Below are positions 25,308 through 33,240 of a DNA stretch of 64,000 nt, one piece after another; positions within the stretch are counted from its first letter, which is position 1, and each line of letters starts with the position of its first letter. Below the pieces are notes generated by a model. It searched no databases and was not told the DNA's origin. It saw only the letters and a list, made by a program, of their open reading frames with translations. Both the position numbers and the translations under genes were made by a program. Origin of the DNA: Ruegeria arenilitoris (GTDB lineage Bacteria; Pseudomonadota; Alphaproteobacteria; Rhodobacterales; Rhodobacteraceae); contig NZ_WQHX01000012.1 in assembly GCF_013035425.1 (NCBI RefSeq), positions 1 to 64,000 of the forward strand. Direction: 5' to 3'.

Positions 25308-26405
25308 ATGAAGAAACTGTCTTTTGGGTTATTTGCCTTCTTGTCGCTTTCAGCGTGCTGGGAAGAGGAAGAAGAAACAACCGAAATGGTTGTCCGACCT
25401 GTAAGAGCAACTGAAATTTCAGACCTCTCCAGTTTGCATGATCGCTACTTTGTTGGCACGGCCAGAGCTGCACGCGAAGTTTCATTGGCTTTTCGTGTTC
25501 CAGGCAATGTCGTTGGCGTGGATGTGCAGGTCGGTGACTTGGTCGCTAATGGAGATGTCGTCGCGGTATTAGACCCTGCGCCCTACCAGGCGGAAGTTGA
25601 TCGGTTGTCCGCGGAATTGGAAAGTGCGCAAGCAACCTTTGAAAATGCGAAATTGCAAACCGATCGGCAGCGATCATTGGTCGAGAAAGAAGTAGCCGCG
25701 CAGGCGACACTTGATCGGTTTATCGCGGGCGAGACATCTGCCCAAGCGGCAATCAATTCCGTACAAGGTGCTTTGGATCGAGCCACATTGGACTTGACCT
25801 ACACGAGCCTGGAAGCGCCTTTCGACGGCCGGGTAGTCGCAAAATACATTGAGGACTTTGAGGAGGTGGCAGCGCAGACACCTGTGCTGCGGATACTGGA
25901 CGCCGAGCATATCGAAGTGGTCATCGATGTCCCCGAGCGATACATCGCCCTGATCCCGCACATCGAAGATATAACGGTGACATTCGACGCGTTGGGCGAC
26001 GTGGTCCTGTCGGCAGAAATCAGTGAGATCGGATCAGAAGCTTCTGCAACGACCAGAACTTTTCCGGTAACTTTGATCATGCAACAACCAGAAAATTCGC
26101 TTGTACTTCCCGGAATGGCGGGGCGTGTCCGAGGCAAGCCAAAAGAAGGGCACGAACCTTTTGACGCGATAATGGTTCCCGCAAGCGCAATTTTTGTGCC
26201 CGAGGGGGAAACAGATCCCCATGTCTGGGTGTTTGACGCCTCTTCCGAGACCGTGAAAGCGCAGAAAGTTGCGCTTGGAACGCCACGATCACAGGGAGTC
26301 GCCGTAAGCGACGGTCTGGAATTTGGCGACGTTGTTGTGACCGCAGGAGCGAATTCTCTGAGAGAGGGACAGAAGGTTTCACTTCTTTCTGAGGAAACTG
26401 AGTAA
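25308..26405 (+). CDS. RND efflux periplasmic adaptor subunit (lipoprotein)
   Basis: A 365-residue membrane-fusion protein. The leader ends LSAC with Cys17 as lipobox, followed by a run of Glu residues. The family pattern is there: an early lipoyl half (REVSLAFRVPGNVVGVDVQVGDLV), a long alpha hairpin (about 95-150, rich in Ala/Glu/Gln), the second half (LTYTSLEAPFDGRVVAKY) and a beta-barrel domain with LPGMAGRVRG. It bridges the pump and an outer-membrane channel. The stop overlaps the start of the permease gene, so both are made from one message. No TolC gene is next to it. Confidence 0.95.
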   Translation: MKKLSFGLFAFLSLSACWEEEEETTEMVVRPVRATEISDLSSLHDRYFVGTARAAREVSLAFRVPGNVVGVDVQVGDLVANGDVVAVLDPAPYQAEVDRLSAELESAQATFENAKLQTDRQRSLVEKEVAAQATLDRFIAGETSAQAAINSVQGALDRATLDLTYTSLEAPFDGRVVAKYIEDFEEVAAQTPVLRILDAEHIEVVIDVPERYIALIPHIEDITVTFDALGDVVLSAEISEIGSEASATTRTFPVTLIMQQPENSLVLPGMAGRVRGKPKEGHEPFDAIMVPASAIFVPEGETDPHVWVFDASSETVKAQKVALGTPRSQGVAVSDGLEFGDVVVTAGANSLREGQKVSLLSEETE

Positions 26406-29400
26406 TGGGTCTCGCCGACTTCTCTATCCGCAACGCCAAATTCGTTTGGTTTACTGTCGTAATGCTGACGTTGGGTGGTATTTCAGCATTTTTCAGTCTC
26501 GGACAGTTGGAAGACCCCGAATTCACGATCAAAACGGCAGTCGTTACGACGCCCTATCCCGGTGCAAGCCCCGAGGAAGTGGAGCAGGAAGTCACCGAAA
26601 GGATTGAACTGAAACTTCAGGAAATCAAGGAAATAGACTACATCTCGAGCGAAAGCCGCGCCGGATTATCTACTATCAAGGTTGAAATCCGTCCAAACTA
26701 TTGGTCCGAGGAACTGCCTCAAATCTGGGATACTCTGCGTCGCAAAGTCAGAGATGTGGAAACTCAGTTGCCCCCGGGCGCTGGCCGTCCAGCCATCAAT
26801 GATGATTTTGGCGATGTATTCGGCTTGTTGTTGGCAATGACATCCGATGGATTTTCCGCGCAGGAACTTGATGGGTTCGCCGAAGACTTCAAAAGAGAGC
26901 TATCGTTGATCGATGGTGTTGGACGTGTCGATCTATGGGGCGAACGCGACAGGGTAATCTACTTGGAAACAAGGGAAGAAGCCTTGGCTGCGCTGGGTGT
27001 TTCGGCTCAGACCATCCTAAACACCTTGCAAACACAAAACGCAATCGTGGACGCAGGACGTGTCAACATTGGTGACTACCGTATGCGCATTGCGCCGAGC
27101 GGCACCTTTACCAGTCCAACCGACATTGCCGATCTGGTTGTAAGGCCTAGCGGTCTAGATCAGGCCCAAAGTGGCCAACGCAGGGGGCCAGAGCTGCTGC
27201 GGCTGGGTGAAATTGCAGAGGTTAAGGAGGGATATGCTGATCCACCAACGACAATGATGCGCTACAACGGTCTTCCGTCCATCGGACTAGCGATATCCTT
27301 TCAGTCCGGTGTCAACGTTGTCAGCGTCGGGCAGGCAGTGGATGCGAAAGTATCAGAGCTGATAGCAAGTCTGCCAGTAGGTATTGAGGTCGAGCGAGTT
27401 CATTGGCAGTCGGATGACGTGAACCTTGCGGTCAGTAGTTTTCTAGTAAGTTTAGGTCAGGCTGTCGCCATCGTGTTGGTAGTTCTAACCTTGGCAATGG
27501 GTCTTCGGATGGGGATTATCATCGGTAGCGGTCTCATCCTGACGATACTCACGACATTTATTCCACTGGCGATGCTGGGAATAGATCTGCAGCGTATGTC
27601 TTTGGGAGCATTAATTATTGCGCTGGGGATGATGGTGGACAACTCAATTGTTGTGGCGGACGGCGCAATGGTTCGGATGTCACAGGGGGTGGATCGTGCA
27701 AAAGCCGCGATCGACGCAGCCACTCGACCGGCTATGTCATTACTTGGGGCCACTTTCGTGGCAGTAATGGCCTTCTACCCGATATTTGCATCTGTTGAGA
27801 GTGCAGGGGAATACTGCCGAACCCTCTTTTCGGTTGTAGGTATAGCGCTTTTGGTCAGTTGGCTGTTGTCCATGACGGTAACGCCTTTGCAATGTGTCGC
27901 AATGCTGCCAGAGCCAAAGGGTGAAAGCAGCGAGAATTTCGATACCGGGCTTTATGCCGTGTATCGCAGGTTTCTGGCCGCCGCGATCAGAGTTCGTTAC
28001 CTGACCATCGGAGTGGCCGTGGCCGCTCTGGTCGTCGCGGGTGTTGGGTTCGGCTCTGTGACGCAGTTGTTTTTCCCAACATCATCCATGACCAAGTACA
28101 TGATTGACTATTATGCGCCAGAAGGAACCCGGATTGAAGCCGTATCCGAAGCCATAACACGTATTGAAGAACAGGTTGGAATGGATGACCGCGTGACTGG
28201 CATTGCAAGCTTTATTGGCGCTGGTCCGCCACGTTTCTATCTGCCTGTCGACCCGGAAGGCGCAAACCCGTCATACGCCCAAGTCATTGTGAATGTGGAA
28301 GATTACCGCGATATTCCCGAAATGAGCAAGAATGTCTCGCTTTGGATATCGGCCAATATGCCAGAGGCGACGTCGTTCACACGGCAGTTTGGTGTCGGTC
28401 CTAGTAATACATGGGCATTTGAGAACCGTATCATAGGTCCTGCAAGCGCTGACCCAGAGACCCTACGGGAACTGGGTGACAGGGCCGTTGCCATACTTGA
28501 CCAAAACAAATGGACGAAAGTCGCCCGTACGGATTGGCGCAACCGTGTGCTGAAGACTGTTCCTGATTATGATCAGGACCGTGCTCGTTGGACGGGCATC
28601 ACTTATGAAGACCTCGGAAACACAACAAAGCGGGCGTTTGACGGGCGTTCTGTTGGCCTCTATCGCGAGGGTGACGAATTACTGCCAATTATCGTTCGGC
28701 CCGGGGCTGAAGACGTTGCTGCGGTGGACAATTTCGAACTGCTGCAGCTGCAGTCACCATTTTCTGTTGAGCCAGTGCCTTTAGCACAAGTTGTCAGCGG
28801 CGTGAATATTGAACCAGAGGACCCCACGATAAACCGCCGCGACCGTCGTCGCGTTTTGACCGTTCAAGCTAACCCAATCGACAGCGTCACTTTGCCAAGC
28901 TATCGCGCGGCTGTACTTGCTGACTTTGAAGCTTTGGAAGCAGATTTGCCGCCAGGCTACAGCATGGAGTGGGGCGGAGAGTACGAAGATACGGTTTCCG
29001 CACAGGCGTCTTTAATTCCGGGGATGGTTCCGGCATTCTCGATCATGGCGCTAATCGTTGTCGGACTATTCAACTCATACCGCAGGCCACTTGTTATTTT
29101 CCTGACTGTTCCCTTCGTAATTATTGGTATTGTCCCAAGCTTGCTCCTAACCAACACGCCATTTGGGTTTGTCGCGTTGCTCGGTGGCATGAGCTTGGCC
29201 GGAATGATGATAAAAAACGCAATCGTCCTTATCGATCAGATCAACGACAATTTGGCGGAAGGTCAGCCGGGTTATGACGCAGTATTGAACGCAGGTGCTT
29301 CAAGGCTCCGACCCGTCGTACTGGCAGCGGCGACCACTGTTCTGGGTGTCATACCGCTACTTCCAGACGTTTTTTGGGTGGGTTTGGCGGTTACAATCAT

Positions 29401-29497
29401 GGGCGGATTAACAGTTGGTACAATGCTCACTATGATATTGGTACCGGTTTTGTTCGCAACGCTAAACGGTATTAAGCCAACGACCACGGTCGTTTGA
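26405..29497 (+). CDS. RND efflux transporter permease
   Basis: A 1030-residue AcrB-type pump with twelve transmembrane helices and two large periplasmic loops. Familiar blocks are TTPYPGASPEEVEQEVTERIE near residue 48, QLPPGAGRPAI, the TM4 segment ALGMMVDNSIVVADG near residue 405 and the TM10 lysine in AGMMIKNAIVLIDQ near residue 940. The usual Asp-Asp proton-relay pair of TM4 reads Asp-Asn here. Substrates (drugs, detergents or lipids) cannot be read from sequence. It is cotranscribed with the upstream adaptor. Confidence 0.95.
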   Translation: MGLADFSIRNAKFVWFTVVMLTLGGISAFFSLGQLEDPEFTIKTAVVTTPYPGASPEEVEQEVTERIELKLQEIKEIDYISSESRAGLSTIKVEIRPNYWSEELPQIWDTLRRKVRDVETQLPPGAGRPAINDDFGDVFGLLLAMTSDGFSAQELDGFAEDFKRELSLIDGVGRVDLWGERDRVIYLETREEALAALGVSAQTILNTLQTQNAIVDAGRVNIGDYRMRIAPSGTFTSPTDIADLVVRPSGLDQAQSGQRRGPELLRLGEIAEVKEGYADPPTTMMRYNGLPSIGLAISFQSGVNVVSVGQAVDAKVSELIASLPVGIEVERVHWQSDDVNLAVSSFLVSLGQAVAIVLVVLTLAMGLRMGIIIGSGLILTILTTFIPLAMLGIDLQRMSLGALIIALGMMVDNSIVVADGAMVRMSQGVDRAKAAIDAATRPAMSLLGATFVAVMAFYPIFASVESAGEYCRTLFSVVGIALLVSWLLSMTVTPLQCVAMLPEPKGESSENFDTGLYAVYRRFLAAAIRVRYLTIGVAVAALVVAGVGFGSVTQLFFPTSSMTKYMIDYYAPEGTRIEAVSEAITRIEEQVGMDDRVTGIASFIGAGPPRFYLPVDPEGANPSYAQVIVNVEDYRDIPEMSKNVSLWISANMPEATSFTRQFGVGPSNTWAFENRIIGPASADPETLRELGDRAVAILDQNKWTKVARTDWRNRVLKTVPDYDQDRARWTGITYEDLGNTTKRAFDGRSVGLYREGDELLPIIVRPGAEDVAAVDNFELLQLQSPFSVEPVPLAQVVSGVNIEPEDPTINRRDRRRVLTVQANPIDSVTLPSYRAAVLADFEALEADLPPGYSMEWGGEYEDTVSAQASLIPGMVPAFSIMALIVVGLFNSYRRPLVIFLTVPFVIIGIVPSLLLTNTPFGFVALLGGMSLAGMMIKNAIVLIDQINDNLAEGQPGYDAVLNAGASRLRPVVLAAATTVLGVIPLLPDVFWVGLAVTIMGGLTVGTMLTMILVPVLFATLNGIKPTTTVV

Positions 29498-29592
29498 TTT
29501 GGGATTCAATCCAATTTTGGATTGGTTTGGTGTTTGAGGGATGCGATCAGACTGAAGGCTTCTGCAGCTGAAGTTGTTTTTGGGGGTATAAA

Positions 29593-29763
29593 TTGGACAA
29601 TACAGTGCTGTTCTTTTTGGTGGGCATTTTTGTCGTCGGTCTCTTGATGCTGGGATATTTTGCCAGGGGCAATGGTGCTTTGATGGTGATAGCAATCCTG
29701 ATCGGTGTTTTGTTGGCAATGGTAGCTTTCTTTGGGGGTTATTTGGGTGAAACTCCGAAGTGA
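29593..29763 (+). CDS. Small two-helix membrane protein downstream of the RND pump
   Basis: A 56-residue frame from TTG 29593 with a GGGGG run 8 nt upstream. Almost the whole protein is hydrophobic: segments at about residues 4-21 (VLFFLVGIFVVGLLMLGY) and 29-49, joined by an ARGN turn, ending ETPK. It lies 95 nt after the RND permease on the same strand. Small proteins that bind RND pumps are known (AcrZ with AcrB), but this one has two helices and no resemblance I can claim. It may be real but has no family. Confidence 0.45.
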   Translation: MDNTVLFFLVGIFVVGLLMLGYFARGNGALMVIAILIGVLLAMVAFFGGYLGETPK

Positions 29764-29967
29764 GCCTGGAGCGTTTTATGCTTGCGCTCGCGAAGCGTTT
29801 CAAACCAAACAATTAACGGTTTTTTTATTTTCATAAGTGCGGACAAGCCGACTTTGAGCATCAACGAAAGTTCTGCAGGCAACGCTGCTAAGAGGACTCT
29901 ACGGATTGCCAGAAAAACAATCTAGGCTCATGATAGAACCAACCAACAACAGTTAGAGAGATTGGCT

Positions 29968-30867
29968 GTGGAAGTACTAAGAACTCCTGAGGAGTGTTTC
30001 GACAACCTTCCTGGCTTTAGCTATTCACCAAGCTATATCGACGACCTCCGAGGTTATGAGGGTCTGCGGGTTCATTATGTTGATGAACGGCCAAAAGACG
30101 CGATCAGAACCTTTCTGTGCCTGCCAGGGGAGCCGACATGGGCTTATCTATATCGGCAGATGATACCGGTTTTTGCGAGTTCTGGGGCTCGAGTAGTCGT
30201 TCCTGATTGGTTGGGCTTTGGCAGGTCAGACAAACCAGTTGATGATAGTGTTTACAGCTTCGACTTTCACCGAGAAATGATGCTCGAGTTCGTGGAAAGG
30301 TTGGACCTTCAGAACATCACGCTTGTGGTGCAGGACTGGGGCGGCATCTTGGGGTTGACCCTTCCGATGGACCTGAACGGTCGAGTTTCCCGGTTGATCG
30401 TGATGAACACGGCAATCCCGGTTGGTGAACCTCTTGGCGATGGTTTCCAAGCCTGGAAAGAGTATGTGGCTAACCGTCCGAACTTGAATTGTGCGGCGTT
30501 GATGAAACGAGCCTGCCCACATTTAAGCGAGGCGGAAGCGCTGGCTTATGAGGCGCCTTTCCCTGACCAGCGATATAAGGCAGGCGTTCGAAGGTTTCCG
30601 CAGCTGGTAATGATCCAGCCGGGAATGGGAGGCATCGAAACGACAATGCGAGCTCGGCTCTTCTGGGCCGAAGTTTGGGAAGGTGAGAGCTTTATGGCCG
30701 TCGGTGCCAAAGACCCGGTTTTGGGCGTTCCGGTGATGAGTCAGCTGCAAAAGACAATCAGGGGATGTCCCGAACCGATGATTTTAGCAGAGGCTGGCCA
30801 TTTCGTGCAGGAATGGGGCGAACCAGTTGCCCTAGCGTCATTGAAGTTTTTTGGCGACATATCTTAA
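29968..30867 (+). CDS. Haloalkane dehalogenase (HLD-I, DhlA-like)
   Basis: A 299-residue alpha/beta hydrolase. Aligned by eye to DhlA of Xanthobacter: nucleophile Asp123 and halide-binding Trp124 in VVQDWGG, oxyanion segment GEPTW (about residues 54-58), acid Asp249 in GAKDPVLG and His278 in EAGHFVQEWG. These enzymes cleave carbon-halogen bonds in alkyl halides to give the alcohol, halide and a proton. GTG 29968 is chosen over the TTG two codons earlier because AGAGAG sits 7 nt upstream and it matches the family N-terminus. The position before GEPTW is Pro rather than the common His. Confidence 0.88.
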   Translation: MEVLRTPEECFDNLPGFSYSPSYIDDLRGYEGLRVHYVDERPKDAIRTFLCLPGEPTWAYLYRQMIPVFASSGARVVVPDWLGFGRSDKPVDDSVYSFDFHREMMLEFVERLDLQNITLVVQDWGGILGLTLPMDLNGRVSRLIVMNTAIPVGEPLGDGFQAWKEYVANRPNLNCAALMKRACPHLSEAEALAYEAPFPDQRYKAGVRRFPQLVMIQPGMGGIETTMRARLFWAEVWEGESFMAVGAKDPVLGVPVMSQLQKTIRGCPEPMILAEAGHFVQEWGEPVALASLKFFGDIS

Positions 30868-30982
30868 GCAATGCTGTCGCGGAAAAATTCGCCGATTACA
30901 GGCAAAGCGTTGGCGGTTTGTCACACGGACAAATTTTAGCCGGAGCAAAAAACAATTCGCTGACTGACTTTGATGGCAACCG

Positions 30983-31393
30983 CTACATTCCTGTTTCACA
31001 TGGGAAGGCTACCCGAAGACTCTCTGTTATGATCGAGCTGGCGCTGTCATTCCTGGTGTCAGGATGTTGAATTATATAGTTGATTACGACATCGCGCATT
31101 TGGTGATGCGGAAGCCTAGGAAACACGCAGCTTTCTTCAATTTGGGTGTCTGATAATCCTGAATCTTCCTCAGCATTCAGACTACCCAAGCCCCGTGGCA
31201 TTATGGCTTTTGAAGGATTTAATGATTTCCCTTCGCGATACCCGACCATATACCCAATGCAATAACCTTTTTGCAGGGCATCTTCACTCGTGCAGATATT
31301 CAGAAGTGTTCCTCCATCCATTCCGCCTTCTGTTTGCGAAACCATACTCGTTGCTAGTGTTGCAGCGAATAAAATTACATATCTGGCTTTCAT
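30983..31393 (-). CDS. Secreted Rap1a/Tai-like domain protein
   Basis: A 136-residue exported protein starting at ATG 31393, with AAGGAGG 7 nt upstream. After a signal peptide (about 1-20) comes GGTLLNICTSEDALQKGYCIGYMVGYREG, then a cysteine in CVFP and MRDVVINYIIQHPDTRND-SASSIITESLRVAFPC. This is the Rap1a/Tai domain layout: two cysteine pairs, a central GY-x-G helix and an AFPC end. Rap proteins neutralise type VI secretion amidase effectors, but many relatives have other or unknown roles. No effector gene is adjacent. Confidence 0.75.
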   Translation of the reverse strand: MKARYVILFAATLATSMVSQTEGGMDGGTLLNICTSEDALQKGYCIGYMVGYREGKSLNPSKAIMPRGLGSLNAEEDSGLSDTQIEESCVFPRLPHHQMRDVVINYIIQHPDTRNDSASSIITESLRVAFPCETGM

Positions 31394-31845
31394 TTGACGC
31401 CTCCTTCGTTTCGAGCATTCGCCAGAAGAAGTGGCAGAGCTTTTAGGTTTCAATTTTTGAACCCAAGCGGACAATTATTATCACAATCTGTGTTTTTCTG
31501 CGTTGATGCAGATCATGTAGGCAATCTTTTTGACGCGACAATTTCGGTATATTTCAATCGATGGTGACCTCTTTCCGGACGTCTACATTGAGCTCAATAT
31601 GGCTGATTGATGTACGGTTTGGGTTATAACGGCAACGAACAACAGGCAAAGTTGTACGGCAGGATCTGGTTGGTTCTTGCGGGGGAAATGCGTGAACTGA
31701 CTTTTGTTGATTTTGGGAAAATTCCTTGGTCCAACGTCAGATTACAAAAAGGCGAGGCGCGTTATGGGTCGTCGCAATCTTATGACTTTGTCCGGCGATG
31801 GTTGTTTCGGCTTGATTTGCTGATGCGGCTGTCCGATAGGGCGTT
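31394..31845. other. Intergenic region between divergent rap-like and MFS genes
   Basis: This 452-bp gap separates two divergent genes and should carry both promoters. No gene or RNA structure stood out; the short frames inside have no ribosome site or protein features. Confidence 0.45.
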
Positions 31846-33051
31846 ATGTTTAAGAACCGAGCTATTCTTTTTATTCTTATAACTCTGGTTATCGACGCAA
31901 TCGGCATTGGTATCGTGTTTCCAATCATGCCGGATTTGATGGACCGCGTTGGTGCTGGCGATACCGGGCAAGGGGCTTTTTGGGGCGGGCTGTTAATGAC
32001 AGCTTATGCCGGCGCGCTGTTCCTGTGCGGGCCAATAGTAGGAAGTATATCGGATGCAGTTGGCCGCAGACCGATATTAATCGCGGCGCTTGTTATGCTT
32101 GCGTTGGATTACGTGATTATGGCTCTTGCAGAAACATTCTGGCTGCTTTTGCTTGGCCGGACTTTGGCCGGACTTGCAGGGGCAACCTACATTACCGCAA
32201 CCGCTTACATTGCCGATATATCATCTCCGCAGGAGAAGGCGGCAAATTTCGGACTAATTGGGGCTGCCTTCGGGATCGGGTTTGTGCTTGGTCCCGCAAT
32301 CGGTGGCGTCGCTGCTGAAATCAGTATCGCCGCCCCTTTCTGGATTGCCGCACTTCTTTCAGCGGGCAATGCGCTATTTGGTGTTTTTGTTCTGCCCGAG
32401 AGCCTTGCGCCAGACAAACGTCGGCCTTTCGGCAAGCGCGATTTGAACCCATTTAAGTCCATTTTCGATGCTTTCCGGTTTCCCGGTCTTGCAGTCCCGC
32501 TGATTTGTATCTTTATTTTTGAATTTGCCAACATGGTTTACCCAACTCTTTGGGCATTCTGGACCCGAGAGGTATTCGACTGGCCTACACTTTACATCGG
32601 GCTGTCTCTGGCGGCATACGGCGTTCTATTGGCCTTCGTACAGGGGGTTCTAATGCCGATTTTCATACGGTGGATAGGGGATTACCGCACCCTGATGCTA
32701 GGTATGATTTCAGCTCTGATCGGAATGATCGGTTTTGGTTTCACCGCGTCAATTGCGGCCCTTGTAATATTTCTGCTGCTTGCAGCTTTGTCTGATCTTG
32801 TTCCTGCCCTCATGACTGCAATGGCGTCAAATCAAGCAGATGAAGACAGGCAAGGTGTTGTGCAGGGCGTCATTGCATCGCTGTCATCTGTTGCTGCGGT
32901 TTTGTCACCCCTTGCGATGACTGGAATCTTTCAGGCCTCAGTGGATTCCGAAGGCGTCTATCTGCCGGGTGCACCGTTCCTTTTTTCAGCCATTTTGGTG
33001 GTTGCAATGATGCCGTTGGTATTTCGGTTGCGGCGGTATGCTTCGGTTTGA
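31846..33051 (+). CDS. TetA-like MFS drug efflux transporter
   Basis: A 401-residue protein with twelve predicted transmembrane helices. The N-terminal stretch LVIDAIGIGIVFPIMPDLM and motif A GSISDAVGRRPI (residues about 66-77) match the TCR/Tet family of drug:H+ antiporters, and AGATYITATAYIADI (after GRTLAGL) is motif C-like in the fifth helix. TetA exports tetracycline-metal complexes; many marine homologues export other compounds, so no resistance is claimed. A hairpin terminator follows at 33198. No TetR repressor is beside it. Confidence 0.88.
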   Translation: MFKNRAILFILITLVIDAIGIGIVFPIMPDLMDRVGAGDTGQGAFWGGLLMTAYAGALFLCGPIVGSISDAVGRRPILIAALVMLALDYVIMALAETFWLLLLGRTLAGLAGATYITATAYIADISSPQEKAANFGLIGAAFGIGFVLGPAIGGVAAEISIAAPFWIAALLSAGNALFGVFVLPESLAPDKRRPFGKRDLNPFKSIFDAFRFPGLAVPLICIFIFEFANMVYPTLWAFWTREVFDWPTLYIGLSLAAYGVLLAFVQGVLMPIFIRWIGDYRTLMLGMISALIGMIGFGFTASIAALVIFLLLAALSDLVPALMTAMASNQADEDRQGVVQGVIASLSSVAAVLSPLAMTGIFQASVDSEGVYLPGAPFLFSAILVVAMMPLVFRLRRYASV

Positions 33052-33197
33052 GGCTTGGAAATGTCAGCGCGGTCTTTTCACGGTTTGCTTTGATGCATTT
33101 TTGCAAGCTGCTAAAATAAATTTGTCGCGCGGTCATCACAAGCAAATACAGCAGACCTGATAAACTTCTGGTTTCAGCGCAGCCAAAACTCGAAAAG

Positions 33198-33223
33198 AAG
33201 GGCAACACAAGTCGCCCTTTTTT
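33198..33223 (+). terminator. Terminator between convergent MFS and DUF3604 genes
   Basis: AAGGGC (33198-33203) pairs with GCCCTT (33214-33219), followed by a run of T. A purine-rich GAAAAG precedes it, so it could act in both directions. Confidence 0.7.
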
Positions 33224-33240
33224 GAAGACCTAAGACAGTC

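Noticed and set aside
31846..33051. Calling the TetA-like MFS gene a tetracycline-resistance determinant
   Set aside because: Family membership alone does not show tetracycline transport, and no TetR operator pair is beside it.
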